This document shows, piece after piece, positions 24,192 to 33,875 of a stretch of DNA of 64,000 bases; positions within the stretch are counted from its first letter, which is position 1; each line of letters opens with the position of its first letter. The stretch is taken from NCBI GenBank assembly GCA_016710325.1, contig JADJXK010000001.1, positions 186,001 to 250,000 of the forward strand, in the 5' to 3' direction. The translations under genes were made by a program, and so were the position numbers. This stretch comes from Candidatus Leptofilum proximum (GTDB lineage: Bacteria; Chloroflexota; Anaerolineae; Promineifilales; Promineifilaceae). The notes beneath the pieces are model-generated. The model was given only the letters and a program-made list of their open reading frames with translations. It had not been told where the DNA came from and did not search any database.

Positions 24192-25683
24192 TTTGACAAT
24201 GTTAAATTAGGCTCATGAGAGCCATTGCCTGTAAAAATAGCGAATGAAAAAACAAAAACCAATCTTATCGCCCAATGGGGTCTAAATCTTGACGAAATTG
24301 AAGACCTGCCTGAACGTCTCACAAAATTTCATCAAGGTTATCACGCTTGGATGCGAACCTGCACCCGAGACACCAGTCGTTTTGGACTGGATTACATCAG
24401 CGGACTGCTACGCATGAAAACGAAGCGCAATATCAACAACATCGCTCGCACGGTCGGTGTACCCGAGCAGAATATGCAACAATTCATCAGTGATTCACCC
24501 TGGTCTGGTTACGATTTAATCTCTGTTCTCCAGCAAGATATAAGTGCCCATCCACAATTTCAAGCAGAGAGCGTCCTACTCATTGACGAAAGTGCCGATG
24601 AGAAGGCCGGGGAACACAGTGCTGGTGCCGGGCGGCAACATAACGGCCGTTTAGGCAAAATCGAAATGAGCCAAGTAGGCGTTTTTCTCTCCTTGACCAA
24701 TAGTGGCTACCACAATTGGATCGATGGCGAACTCTATTTTCCTGAAAAATGGTTCACAGATGCCTACGCCACCAAGCGAAAGCGGATTGGACTGCCGCCG
24801 GAGCGCAGCTTTGCCACCAAACTGGAGTTGGCTTTGCAAATGACCAAACGGGCTTATGAAAACGGCGTCTCATTCTGCGCGGTTGACTGCGACACTTTGT
24901 ATGGTCGGTCTGGCGAATTCCGCGATGAGCTTGACCAAGAAAGATTCGAGTATTATGCAGATGTGCCACACAATACCCAAGTGTATCTTGCCCCGCCGCA
25001 AATCGTATATCCGCTGACAAAAAGAGGGGTGCCCTCCAAGAATCATGAGGTGATTGGTGTTGCTTACACGGTTGCCGAGGTGAAAGCTCAGCCCGCAATC
25101 GAGTGGGAGCACATCACTTTGCGTCCCAATGAACGAGGTATGTTGCAGGCCAAGTTTGCTCGTTGTCGGGCCTGGACCGTGCGCGATGATGGGTCATTAC
25201 GACCAGAGTGGCTGCTCATTCGTCAAACGAAGCAAAAAACAATCTATTCTTTGAGTAATGCGCCGGAGGACACACCTTTGTGGACAATGGCGCAACGAAA
25301 ATCGCAACGATATTTCATTGAGCGTTCCAATCAGGATGCCAAATCTGAGTTTGGCTGGGATGAATTCCAGGCCATCAAGTATCGAGCCTGGGTGCACCAC
25401 CTGGCACTCACCATCATGGCCAATTGGTTTATCACTGAAACCAGACTGGCGTGGGCGCAAAAGTATGAGCGTGACCCAGATTTGTTGGAAAAGTACGAAA
25501 CGGATGTGTTACCGGCGCTATCCGTGGCTAATGTGCGTGAATTGTTGCGAGCTACCATGCCTTTACCACAACTTTCCCCGCAACAAGCAACCGAGTTGAT
25601 TGTCAAACATCTCGATAATCGGACTCGTTCTCGTAAATCGCGGCTGAGCAAGGCTCTCAGCCCTTGAATCTAACGTTGTCAAA
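24192..25683 (+). mobile_element. IS701-family insertion sequence, copy 1
   Basis: 1492 bp, bounded by TTTGACAATGTTAAATT at the left and the inverted TTTGACAACGTTAGATT at the right. It encodes one transposase. By its translated content it is identical to the second copy at 39485-40976, which lies in the opposite orientation. Flanking tetranucleotides are ATAG on the left and CTAC on the right, not a duplication, implying a deletion or rearrangement next to this copy. Confidence 0.9.
24225..25667 (+). CDS. IS701-family DDE transposase, copy 1
   Basis: 480 residues. RNase H-like core with first aspartate D121 in LLIDESADEKAG, a second in AVDCDTLYG, and the glutamate region in FIERSNQDAKSEFGW. 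The start appears to be TTG, since no in-frame ATG lies near the element end. Identical in sequence to the copy at 39501-40943, so transposition or gene conversion was recent. It contains one ACGGCCGT site. Confidence 0.92.
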   Translation: MPVKIANEKTKTNLIAQWGLNLDEIEDLPERLTKFHQGYHAWMRTCTRDTSRFGLDYISGLLRMKTKRNINNIARTVGVPEQNMQQFISDSPWSGYDLISVLQQDISAHPQFQAESVLLIDESADEKAGEHSAGAGRQHNGRLGKIEMSQVGVFLSLTNSGYHNWIDGELYFPEKWFTDAYATKRKRIGLPPERSFATKLELALQMTKRAYENGVSFCAVDCDTLYGRSGEFRDELDQERFEYYADVPHNTQVYLAPPQIVYPLTKRGVPSKNHEVIGVAYTVAEVKAQPAIEWEHITLRPNERGMLQAKFARCRAWTVRDDGSLRPEWLLIRQTKQKTIYSLSNAPEDTPLWTMAQRKSQRYFIERSNQDAKSEFGWDEFQAIKYRAWVHHLALTIMANWFITETRLAWAQKYERDPDLLEKYETDVLPALSVANVRELLRATMPLPQLSPQQATELIVKHLDNRTRSRKSRLSKALSP

Positions 25684-25748
25684 CTACTCATAACCGAGCT
25701 TCTCAGCCAGAGCGCTCTATTTGGGTGTCCAGATGCCCAACAAGAGGA

Positions 25749-25777
25749 TTGACAAAATTTCGTGATTTGTTTACACT
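25749..25777 (+). promoter_or_regulatory. promoter of the TetR gene
   Basis: TTGACA (25749-25754), 17-bp spacer, TACACT (25772-25777), 44 nt before the TetR ATG. TGTTTAC occurs twice (near 25769 and 25795) with GTTAAC between, a possible autoregulatory operator. Confidence 0.5.
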
Positions 25778-25820
25778 GTTAACTATATTATCGGTGTTTA
25801 CTATTTTGGCTTTGTAAATC

Positions 25821-26513
25821 ATGCCCTTATCCAGACGAGAACAACTGCGAATAGAGACAACGGCCGAAATCAAATCCACCGCCCGGCAGCAAATGGCGGA
25901 AGTAGGGGCGGCGGCCCTTTCATTACGCGCGATTGCCCGGAAAATGCGCATGTCGGCGCCAGCCTTGTATCGTTATTTTGCAAACCGCGACGCATTGGTG
26001 ACGGCGCTCATTGTGGAGGCGTATGGTTCATTGGGGGCGGTGATGGCAGCCGCGGATGCAGAGATAGACAGGAAAGATTTTCACGGCCGTTTCCAGGCCA
26101 CTGCTGACGCTTTCCGTCACTGGGCCCTGGCACATCCCCAAGATTTCACTCTCATTTATGGTACGCCGATTCCTGATTATGAGGCACCACGAGAACAAAC
26201 GGTAGAACCAGCCGGAAACGTTTTGCAGCAGTTTGGCACCATTTTGCATGAAGCCGCACAGGCAGGCAAATTACAAGTCTCTGACCGCTACAGAACTCTC
26301 CCGACCGGCTTACAGAAATCCATTGATGAATTGCGGCCGTTTTTACCTGACGCCGTTTCCACTGAAGTCATCATCCTGACGATGGTTATTTGGAGCCTCT
26401 TGTACGGCCTGGTATGGGGTGAATTGTATGGTCACTTTCCGCCAGGATTGGCGGAATCAGGTGAGCTTTACATGCTGGAAGTGGGGACGCTATGTGTGCG
26501 TTTGGGCTTATGA
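25821..26513 (+). CDS. TetR/AcrR-family regulator
   Basis: 230 residues. N-terminal TetR HTH (about residues 10-57) including LSLRAIARKMRMSAPALYRYF, followed by a ligand-binding domain of the WHG/TetR_C_33 type (HWALAHPQDFTLIYGTPIP). Ligand is unknown. It precedes a membrane protein and a quinone oxidoreductase on the same strand (gap of 180 bp), which may be its targets. The ribosome binding site is weak. Confidence 0.88.
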   Translation: MPLSRREQLRIETTAEIKSTARQQMAEVGAAALSLRAIARKMRMSAPALYRYFANRDALVTALIVEAYGSLGAVMAAADAEIDRKDFHGRFQATADAFRHWALAHPQDFTLIYGTPIPDYEAPREQTVEPAGNVLQQFGTILHEAAQAGKLQVSDRYRTLPTGLQKSIDELRPFLPDAVSTEVIILTMVIWSLLYGLVWGELYGHFPPGLAESGELYMLEVGTLCVRLGL

Positions 26514-26693
26514 TGCGTGGTTATCACGTATAAATGCCATTTGTAAGCCACTTTTTTAAGGCAATTGAATAAGCACTGCCAGAATCAGTTTGGACTGGTG
26601 AGGTGAAGGCCGTGTCTACGGCCGTTTCTAGCCACACGCCTGAGCAACAAAGCAGGCGAATCTATAAATGCGCCTTATTGAAAGGAACAACTT

Positions 26694-27173
26694 ATGAACC
26701 GTAATAAAACTTGGACAGGTATTTTGTTTATCACTGGGGCTGTACTGCTGTTTCTGCCGTACAACCTGCTCATCATTAACTTCAATTATCCCGATATTTT
26801 ATGCGAGCCGGCCGGAGCCATTTTGACGCAGTTTCACGTCTTCCAATCGATTCATCAATACGGTGGCGTGACGCTTGGCGAGCATCTGGGGCAGTTTTTC
26901 AGCGTGGTCTGGGCCGTGCTGGTTTGTGTGACTGCCCTGCGGACCAGGCTGATGCCCCCATGGCTGGCCTGGTGGGGTATTGGCGCATCGGCCATCTATT
27001 TTATGGCCCAAACGGAACTACTGGCCACAGTCATGCCCGGCGTTCCAGTCGTGCCAGAAGCAGGGCTTGTTGGCAGCACACTGTGGCTGTTGTGGCTGAT
27101 TGGCTTGGGGATCGCCCTGTTGCGCACTGAACCGGTTTCTCGATCACAAAACTTGGTTTCAGTGTCGCATTAA
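26694..27173 (+). CDS. DUF4386-like membrane protein, probably internally deleted
   Basis: 159 residues with about four hydrophobic helices. The start (KTWTGILFITGAVLLFLPYNLL...NYPDIL) and the end resemble DUF4386 proteins, but those are usually about 60 residues longer. The join after AGAILTQFH looks like a missing middle section, so the product may be non-functional. GAAAGGA precedes the ATG. It lies between the TetR gene and the oxidoreductase, 18 bp before the latter. Confidence 0.55.
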   Translation: MNRNKTWTGILFITGAVLLFLPYNLLIINFNYPDILCEPAGAILTQFHVFQSIHQYGGVTLGEHLGQFFSVVWAVLVCVTALRTRLMPPWLAWWGIGASAIYFMAQTELLATVMPGVPVVPEAGLVGSTLWLLWLIGLGIALLRTEPVSRSQNLVSVSH

Positions 27174-27191
27174 AAACCCTTCAAGAGAAAA

Positions 27192-28262
27192 ATGATGAAT
27201 GAATTGACAACGACACAGACGATGGAAGTGACAGCGACTGCGGCCGCTCCTACCCATAAACGCGTTATCCTGTCAGGCGTAGGAGGCATAGAAAATCTTC
27301 AACTCATCCGCGAAACGATACCGGAACCAAAAGTCGGTGAAATTCGGGTGAGGGTGCGGGCCAGTGGGCTGGCCTATGCCGACATATTGTGCCGACTAGG
27401 GCTGTATCCCGGCGCACCGCACCGGCCCTTCACGCCCGGTTACGACCTGGTGGGTGAAGTAGACAAAGTAGGCGACGGGGTAATGGATTTGGTTGAGGGA
27501 CAAATGGTTGGGGCCTTGCTGCCTAAATTTGGTGCACAGGCGCAGCATGTCTGCGCGCCAGCAATCCAGTTTGTGCCAGTGCCAGAAGAGGTTGATCCGG
27601 TAATGGCGGTGGCGGTGATTTTGAATTATCTGACGGCCGATCGCATTCTGCACAATAAAGCGAAAGTACAGCGAGGTGAGCGGATGCTGGTACACAGTGC
27701 TGCCGGAGGCGTGGGGACAGCGCTGTTGCAATTGGGCCGGCTGCTGGGCCTGGAGACGATCGGTACGGCATCAGCAAAAAAGTTGGCCCTGGTGACGCGT
27801 TTGGGGGCAGCAGCTATCGATTATCAACGTGAAGATTTTGCCCTGGGCGTGCGCCAGATGATGGCTGAAGGGGTAGATGTGGTGTGCGATCCCATTGGCA
27901 GCGATACGATGACCCGATCGTACAGCCTGCTGCGGCGCGGCGGGCGGCTGGTGAATTATAGTTTTTTGGCGGCGGTGGATGAAGGGAAGACGGCTGCGGT
28001 GCGCAGCCTGGTGCAAATCGTCTGGTACAACATCCGGCCAGACGGCCGTAAAGCGATCCTGTTTGGCGATACACCGACGGCTGCCAGGCGGGAAAATGAG
28101 TGGTACCGAGAACGGTTGAAGGCGTTGTTTAGGATGTTGTCAGACGGCCGTATTCAACCCATCATCGGCAAAACATTGCCCCTGTCGGCGGCAGCCGAAG
28201 CCCAGCATTTGTTGGAGACAGCGGCCGTTTCCGGCAAAATCGTTTTGTTACATGAGGCATAG
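27192..28262 (+). CDS. zinc-independent quinone oxidoreductase-like MDR protein
   Basis: 356 residues of the medium-chain dehydrogenase/reductase family. N-terminal GroES-like domain with GYDLVGEVDKVG, then a Rossmann domain with the NADPH-binding AAGGVGTALLQLG (about residues 165-177). No zinc-ligand cysteines, so it fits the quinone oxidoreductase/VAT-1 subgroup. It probably reduces quinones or enones using NADPH. Start is one of two adjacent ATGs (27192 or 27195) after AAGAGAAA. Confidence 0.85.
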   Translation: MMNELTTTQTMEVTATAAAPTHKRVILSGVGGIENLQLIRETIPEPKVGEIRVRVRASGLAYADILCRLGLYPGAPHRPFTPGYDLVGEVDKVGDGVMDLVEGQMVGALLPKFGAQAQHVCAPAIQFVPVPEEVDPVMAVAVILNYLTADRILHNKAKVQRGERMLVHSAAGGVGTALLQLGRLLGLETIGTASAKKLALVTRLGAAAIDYQREDFALGVRQMMAEGVDVVCDPIGSDTMTRSYSLLRRGGRLVNYSFLAAVDEGKTAAVRSLVQIVWYNIRPDGRKAILFGDTPTAARRENEWYRERLKALFRMLSDGRIQPIIGKTLPLSAAAEAQHLLETAAVSGKIVLLHEA

Positions 28263-28266
28263 AAAA

Positions 28267-28718
28267 ATGACGATAAAGATCCACCCGATTCCTTATTCAT
28301 CCGGGCGAATGGCAGGCGACGATGGGCTTTGCCGGTTGGTTGAATGGCTATTTGCGCTCGCGATGGCCGGGTTGGTTGCAGCCGCAGTTTATGCAGTTTG
28401 TGCCGGAGGCGTTGGGACCGTTTGTGGAGAGTTGCGCCGTGACGAAAGATGGCCGTATTCGCATCTTGCCCACGCCCGGCCATACACCTCATCACGTTTC
28501 TGTGGCTGTGCAGACAGATGATGTCACCTATTTTCTGGCTGGCGACACTTCTTACACGCAAATGTTGATGCAGCAAGGCATTGCCGATGGCCTGGGTACG
28601 GCCGAATCCCGCAACACATTGCGCCAAAATCCAACAATTTACAAGCTGCTTTCCCACTGTCTATCTACCTTCACATGAGATGAACGCCGAGCAACGATTG
28701 AACAAAAAGATAACGTGA
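28267..28718 (+). pseudogene. metallo-beta-lactamase-fold protein, deleted and frameshifted
   Basis: ATG at 28267 opens with MTIKIHPIP, the usual N-terminus of a family of MBL proteins. The frame then jumps (near 28292) to LIHPGEWQATMGFAGWLNGYL, so the HxHxDH metal site is deleted. The later motifs PTPGHTPHH and YFLAGDTS are present. Near 28650 a short inserted stretch shifts the frame again before LPSHEMNAEQRL, ending at 28718. At least two lesions, one a large deletion, make this a clear pseudogene. Confidence 0.75.
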
Positions 28719-28733
28719 CCCATAACTAGATAT

Positions 28734-29612
28734 TCAATAGGGTTTTAAGTGGGTCAGCTTTTTCCCGGCAATCAGTTGAATCAGGTCGATACGGCCGTCT
28801 ACGCCATAGACACAAATCACGGAAAACGGTTTGCCTTGGGTCGTGAACAGGAGCGAGGGACGACCGTTCAGCGAAACAATCTCTGCCTGCAGCCCTGGCG
28901 GTGACAGTTTGCGCACACCCAATAGAAACCGCGCCACCGCTTCCGGGCCGCGCAGCACCTGGATGGCCGCCCCGCGTTCACCACCACCATCAGGCACCAG
29001 CGTCACCTCTTCCGTCAGCAGCGCCAGGAAACCTGCCAGGTCGCCCACTTCCATCACTTGTAAAAAGCCGCGCAGCAGACGTTCTTGTTCGGCCGGATCG
29101 CTGTTGAAGCGCGGCCGGTTCGCGGCAATGTGCTGCCGGGCGCGCCGCCCCAGCTGGCGGCAGGCGTCGTTGCTTTTGTCCAGCATGCTGCCTATTTCAA
29201 GGTAACTGTAGTCAAACAGCTCGTGCAGCAAAAAGACCGCCCGCTCTGCTGGTGAGAGCTTCTCCAGCAGCATCAAGAAAGCCATCGAAAGTGAATCATG
29301 CAGAAGCGCCTGGTCCTGCGGATTGGCCAGATCGGGCAGATGGGCCGTCAGTACCGGCTCTGGCAGCCAGGGCCCCAGGTACGTTTCACGCTGCTGGCTG
29401 GCGGACTGGAGCCGGTTCAAACTGAGTCGAGTGACGATAGTTGTCAGGTACGCCTTCGCGTTTTCCACCTGAGCCAGCGGCACCGCCCGTGCGCGCAGAT
29501 AGACATCCTGCACAATGTCTTCCGCCTCAGTGCCGGTGCCCAACATGCGATAAGCCAGACCAAATAGCAGCGGGCGATACGTTTCAAATTGAGCTGCCAG
29601 GGTGTTATTCAT
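28734..29612 (-). CDS. ECF41/SigJ-type sigma factor with SnoaL-like domain
   Basis: About 292 residues. Sigma region 2 (FGLAYRMLGTGTEAEDIVQDVYL), the YLGPWLPEPV linker diagnostic of this group, region 4 (LSPAERAVFLLHELFDYSYLEIG), and a C-terminal SnoaL/NTF2-like extension (about residues 185-292) that replaces an anti-sigma factor. The ATG at 29612 overlaps the stop of the upstream oxidoreductase gene by 8 bp, so translation is coupled. ECF41 genes typically neighbour an oxidoreductase, as here. Confidence 0.9.
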   Translation of the reverse strand: MNNTLAAQFETYRPLLFGLAYRMLGTGTEAEDIVQDVYLRARAVPLAQVENAKAYLTTIVTRLSLNRLQSASQQRETYLGPWLPEPVLTAHLPDLANPQDQALLHDSLSMAFLMLLEKLSPAERAVFLLHELFDYSYLEIGSMLDKSNDACRQLGRRARQHIAANRPRFNSDPAEQERLLRGFLQVMEVGDLAGFLALLTEEVTLVPDGGGERGAAIQVLRGPEAVARFLLGVRKLSPPGLQAEIVSLNGRPSLLFTTQGKPFSVICVYGVDGRIDLIQLIAGKKLTHLKPY

Positions 29613-30849
29613 AACCAACCTGTTTTGACGGCGCAACGGCCGTTCCCTTTCGTTTCAGTTTGCGCTGCTGCCGGGTAAAACGACCCCGGCCCAGCCAAAA
29701 GAAAAAGCCCGGCAGCCGCCGTTCAATCTGCAAGAAAGCGAACAGCAGCCAGACAAAAAAGCGGCGCAGATACACGGCTGTTTTCCTCCGAAGCATGGGA
29801 CCAAACGGCCGATCCCCCGGGAAAGTGTTAAAACCCACGGCGTCGTTCGGACCCAGGGAAACAGCCTGCCCGTAGGTAGCAAAACTCAACGGCTTCTGGT
29901 TTTTGTACCGGAGAACGGCCGTGATGTTATCCGCTGCCAATGCGCCGGTCACCAGGGCCACAAACAGGCTCATGCGCATAGGCGTGCCGGGGTCGTCTAC
30001 CGGGCAGGCGGCATCACCCACAGCATAGATAGTAGCACAGGCTGTCGAGCGCAAAAATGGATCAACCAGGAGCTGATTTTGCCGGTTCACCGGCAGTCCG
30101 GCGGCGTGGGCCAGGCCCGGCACCTGGAAGCCGCCACACCAAACCGTAACCGCGGCGGGCAAGAAACGGCCGTCTGATAAAGTAACCCCTGCCTCATGCA
30201 CCGTCTCCACCCGGCTGTTTTCCAACAGCGTAATGCCTTGCTCCGCCAGGGCAGTCAGCATGTGCCTTTGCACCCGCGTCCCCTTGAAGCTCCCCACTGC
30301 TCCAGAGGACACCAGTTTCATTGCCATCTGCGGGTAATGCGCTTTGATTTCACAGGCCGCTTCAATGCCGGTAGCTCCACCACCAACGACCAGCACCGTG
30401 TCCACCGGAGCCAACTGTGCCAGCCGGGTTTGCAGCGCCCGGGCCGAACGCTCGCCAAAGGGATCCAGCAGATAAGCATGTTCGACCACACCAGGCACCC
30501 GCTGCTCGATCAGGCTGCCCAGGGCATAGATGAGAAAATCGTAGGGCAGGGTTTGCCCTCCATCCCCCGTCGTGACGCACACGGTTTGTATTTCTGGATC
30601 GATGGCTGTGGCCCAGCCATGCAGGAAGTTTACGGCCGTACCGCGCACCATTTTTGCCAGCGGCGGCTGCCTGATTGCTTGCCCCATGGCCAGCTCATGC
30701 AGGCGCAGCCGCTCCACAAAGTGATCCAATCCATTGACCAGTGTGATTTCCGCATCCAACTGCCGGGTTTTACCGGCCAGCCGCAGCGCCGCTATTACCC
30801 CGGCGTACCCGCCACCCAGCACCACAATTTTTGTTGCTTGTTGCCCCAT
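29605..30849 (-). CDS. NDH-2-like FAD-dependent pyridine nucleotide oxidoreductase
   Basis: 414 residues. FAD-binding VVLGGGYAGVIAAL near the N-terminus (residues 9-22), second dinucleotide motif VVGGGATGIEAA (about 155-166) and the C-terminal FAD contact YAVGDAA. This is the architecture of type II NADH dehydrogenases and related oxidoreductases. An amphipathic, basic C-terminal tail could associate with the membrane. AGAGGTGAAA precedes the ATG. It overlaps the ECF41 sigma gene, forming a two-gene operon. Confidence 0.85.
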   Translation of the reverse strand: MGQQATKIVVLGGGYAGVIAALRLAGKTRQLDAEITLVNGLDHFVERLRLHELAMGQAIRQPPLAKMVRGTAVNFLHGWATAIDPEIQTVCVTTGDGGQTLPYDFLIYALGSLIEQRVPGVVEHAYLLDPFGERSARALQTRLAQLAPVDTVLVVGGGATGIEAACEIKAHYPQMAMKLVSSGAVGSFKGTRVQRHMLTALAEQGITLLENSRVETVHEAGVTLSDGRFLPAAVTVWCGGFQVPGLAHAAGLPVNRQNQLLVDPFLRSTACATIYAVGDAACPVDDPGTPMRMSLFVALVTGALAADNITAVLRYKNQKPLSFATYGQAVSLGPNDAVGFNTFPGDRPFGPMLRRKTAVYLRRFFVWLLFAFLQIERRLPGFFFWLGRGRFTRQQRKLKRKGTAVAPSKQVGYE

Positions 30850-31157
30850 CGTTTCACCTCTTTCCTGGCGGACGCTACCAAAATACTAACGCCCTGCATC
30901 TGTTTGCTTATGCCAACTAAGACAAATAAGTCTGGGCAAATGTGACATGCCGTTCCTAACTGGGCTTACAGGAATTTCTCTTGTAACAGTGTTTACTCGA
31001 TAACCCCTGGCCCATCTTAGTCGCCACCCTGCTTGCCATATTGCTAAACCATCTGTCATTAAGCAAAACATGCCAGACGGTTTTCTGTGGCAAAGAAACA
31101 TACAGATAGTTTCCGAGCCTGTTATAAAAAAGGCTCATTATGGGAATCAAGGAGCTA
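30850..31157. other. intergenic region, no gene seen
   Basis: This stretch holds the upstream region of the NDH-2-like gene (minus strand) and degraded sequence next to a transposase remnant. A small inverted repeat AGAC-AAATAA-GTCT occurs near 30919. I see no convincing promoter, RNA gene or coding sequence. Confidence 0.5.
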
Positions 31158-31630
31158 CTAAAACCTCAACGAGCGAAGGCAAAAGTGCATTGCCGCGCTT
31201 GCGAGCATTATGGACAAACTCGAAGAATCCCAGATAAATTGGAAACTTTACTTTTTGAATGATAGGCTTGATACTGTCCTGTTGCCCATTGGCTAACATT
31301 TTCCGGTCATGTGTTGGACATCATCCTTGTTGACACCTAATTCGGCAGCGATTTGTCTGTTCGATAGATTGAGACCCATCAAATACAGGCACAGCATCCA
31401 CACCCGCAGTGGCTGATGATGTCCAGCGAATATGGTATTGGTCAAATCATCGAATTGCCGGTCACACGCTTTGCATACGTAGCGTTGTCGGTACTGCGAA
31501 CTGCTATGGAACCCGCGTTTCTTGACCCAGAAGTGGTCACAATGGGCGCAATGCACCCATTGGGCCATCGCAAGTTGCGCACCATTTCATAGCATTTCGC
31601 CTCATCGATTAAGTTCAGAATATTTAGCAT
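31158..31630 (-). pseudogene. zinc-ribbon transposase remnant (IS1/IS1595-like)
   Basis: Minus-strand pieces: MLNILNLIDEAKCYEMVRNL, then after a one-base shift near 31555 (a GGG run that needs a fourth G) a zinc ribbon HCAHC...YVCKAC and the HTH-like LSNRQIAAELGVN. The frame stops at 31293. Further on a separate open piece reads GFFEFVHNARKRGNALL to 31158. The catalytic middle is missing, so it is inactive regardless of the frameshift. Family assignment is tentative. Confidence 0.6.
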
Positions 31631-31660
31631 TGGAAGACCATCCTTGGGTTGTGGTCTATG

Positions 31661-32644
31661 CTAAATTCCATTGTTGTTTTCTTCAACTTGGCTCTGATCC
31701 TTGGATTCCATCAAGAGCCCAAGCCATTCTAAAATCGCCTGGTTTGTTTCTTCTGGCTTTTCTTGCTGGATCCAATGACCGCAGTCCAGATTGACCACTT
31801 CTACATTGGGCACGAACTCTGGTAGTTTTTCAGACTTCGGAATCAAATCACGGTCGCCATAGATCATAAGTGCAGGCTGTTGGATGATTGGGTTCACGTC
31901 CGACAATATGTGCCAGTTGCGATCAAGGTTTCTGTACCAATTTATACTGCCTGTGAACCCTGTTGATTCGAAGGCGGAGACAAAAACGGCCAGTTCGCTG
32001 TCGCTCATGATGGGGTCACCAAGTGGTGTTTCTGCTCTGGCAAGATTAATCATCGACATACCTGGCTGAGGCGGTGCGGGGGGCACGTTCTTGCGGAACA
32101 TATTGCGAAGGAACTGGTATGTATTTTCTTCTAATATTGCGTCCGCGACGCCTGGCTGTCGATTAAAGTGGACAAAATAGTGGTCGCCGCCAAAAAATTC
32201 TTCCATGAACTCGATCCAGGGTCTTTCTCCGCGCTCCTGGTAAGGCAAGGCCAGGGCTATCACTCCATTTACACGGTTTGGATGTAATAAGGTCAGTCTC
32301 CACGCGACATTTGCACCCCAATCATGACCGACAAAGGTGGCATCTTCGTATCCATAATGATCGAGAAGCGCGACGAGATCACCTGACAGGTGCTCAATAT
32401 CATAGTCTGTTACTTCGGTCGGACGGGATGAGTTGCCATAACCCCGCTGGTTTGGGACGATGACATGATAACCCGCTGCGGCAAGGGCAGGCACCTGATG
32501 GCGCCAGGAAAAGGCATGCTCGGGCCAGCCGTGGCAAAGTACAATAGGTTTTCCGATGTTTTGCTGGCCTGCTTCAAAAACTTCGAGTTCCACACCATTA
32601 ACTGAAATAAGGGTGGGCTTAGGAAAATCGGTTGGATTAATCAT
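31661..32644 (-). CDS. epoxide hydrolase-like alpha/beta hydrolase
   Basis: 327 residues. The motif order fits soluble epoxide hydrolases or related dehalogenases: HGWPEHAFSWRHQ oxyanion region, nucleophile elbow GHDWGA (aspartate nucleophile), cap domain, and catalytic histidine in DCGHWIQQE. AAAGGAG precedes the ATG. Divergent to a WYL-domain regulator only 105 bp away, which suggests local control. The physiological substrate is unknown. Confidence 0.87.
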   Translation of the reverse strand: MINPTDFPKPTLISVNGVELEVFEAGQQNIGKPIVLCHGWPEHAFSWRHQVPALAAAGYHVIVPNQRGYGNSSRPTEVTDYDIEHLSGDLVALLDHYGYEDATFVGHDWGANVAWRLTLLHPNRVNGVIALALPYQERGERPWIEFMEEFFGGDHYFVHFNRQPGVADAILEENTYQFLRNMFRKNVPPAPPQPGMSMINLARAETPLGDPIMSDSELAVFVSAFESTGFTGSINWYRNLDRNWHILSDVNPIIQQPALMIYGDRDLIPKSEKLPEFVPNVEVVNLDCGHWIQQEKPEETNQAILEWLGLLMESKDQSQVEENNNGI

Positions 32645-32749
32645 TGTGTCTCCTTTGTTTTGTCATTTTGAGGAAGCCTGTCGCTACTTCATAATCTGAT
32701 TTTATGGCACAATTAGGACAATTTTCGCCCTAAAGAAAAAGGAGCATTG

Positions 32750-33721
32750 ATGTATTCACCAACTACACGCCTATTGGCTGTTCTGGCACTTTTGCAAACT
32801 CATCAGCAAATGTCCGGGGCAGAGATCGCGCGACGTTTGGAAGTGGACGTTCGCACAGTACGCCGCTATATCACGTCTCTACAAGATATGGGGCTACCAG
32901 TGGAAGGGGAGCGGGGACCACATGGAGCCTATCATCTGGGACGTGGGTCCAAAATGCCCCCGCTGATGTTCACCAATGAGGAAGCTGTAGCATTGGTATT
33001 AGGCTTGCGCGTCATCCGCGAATTGCAGTTCCCGGTGAATATAGTGGCTATCGAAGGTGCTGTTGCCAAGACCGAACGAGTTCTGCCGGAACTACTGCTG
33101 CAACAGGTGCGCGCCTTACAGTCCTCCATTACATTCAACGTGAGCAATTACGGTGGCCCTCCTCCACCATTGCTCGACGACAATACGCTGATTGTCCTCA
33201 GTACGGCGGCGCAGGAGCGACAGCGTGTGGAATTCGTTTATCGCTCGTGGCGGGATGAAGTGACAGAACGTCGCTTCGATCCGTATGGCGTTGTCTACCA
33301 TGAAGGTTACTGGTATACAGCCGGACACTGCCACCTACGAGAGGATTTACGGACATTTCGACTAGACCGAATCCAATCCATTTCGAAGCACGAGGAAACA
33401 TTTGATGATCCGGGTTCAGTTGATCTGCTAGGCTATGTGCTGAGTGCTTTGGCCAAAGTGCCAGGTCCCTATCAGGTCGAAGTCTTACTCAGGACAACAA
33501 TGGACACAGCTGAAGCACGCATTCCAGTCTATCTCGGGACTCTGGAAACATGTGCGGAGGGCATTATCCTGCGACGTGCAGCAACCAATCTCGATTGGGT
33601 GGCGATGTTACTCCTTTCCTTCGACTTCCCGGTCGAGGTCAAACAACCTGATGAGCTACGGTCAATCCTAAGACGCGTAGCTGACACGGCAAATCGTATC
33701 GCTGGTGTTCAATCCGACTGA
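32750..33721 (+). CDS. YafY/DeoR-type regulator with WYL domain
   Basis: 324 residues. N-terminal winged helix of HTH_11 type (MSGAEIARRLEVDVRTVRRYI, residues about 22-42), then a WYL domain (about residues 145-225; here RFDPYGVVYHEGYWYTAGHC) and a WCX-like C-terminal segment. WYL domains bind small ligands or nucleic acid. GGAG lies 5 nt before the ATG at 32750. Divergently placed to the epoxide hydrolase, its likely target. Confidence 0.88.
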   Translation: MYSPTTRLLAVLALLQTHQQMSGAEIARRLEVDVRTVRRYITSLQDMGLPVEGERGPHGAYHLGRGSKMPPLMFTNEEAVALVLGLRVIRELQFPVNIVAIEGAVAKTERVLPELLLQQVRALQSSITFNVSNYGGPPPPLLDDNTLIVLSTAAQERQRVEFVYRSWRDEVTERRFDPYGVVYHEGYWYTAGHCHLREDLRTFRLDRIQSISKHEETFDDPGSVDLLGYVLSALAKVPGPYQVEVLLRTTMDTAEARIPVYLGTLETCAEGIILRRAATNLDWVAMLLLSFDFPVEVKQPDELRSILRRVADTANRIAGVQSD

Positions 33722-33875
33722 ATCTGAAGCAGCAGATTATGGCCAGCGCAGTTTGGCCCTTTACCGCGAAATAGGCAATGTCGACCATATCGCTTATTCT
33801 TTGGGCAGCATAGGGCATTGGCAGCTTTCGCATCTGGAGCAGCATCCAGGTCTGTTTTTGGCAAGAAGAAAGTAG
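33708..33875 (+). pseudogene. TPR-protein fragment
   Basis: A 55-codon open piece overlaps the end of the WYL gene in another frame: ESEAADYGQRSLALYREIGNVDHIAYSLGSIGHW. The spacing of A, L, Y and G follows TPR helices as in AfsR or LAL regulators. No start codon or partner domains are present. The next 280 bp (33876-34153) contain only a palindromic repeat. Confidence 0.4.

Noticed and set aside
31140..31262. Plus-strand 40-codon frame with a CRAC motif (MGIKELLKPQ...)
   Set aside because: It overlaps the minus-strand transposase remnant, has no ribosome site, and nothing else supports it.
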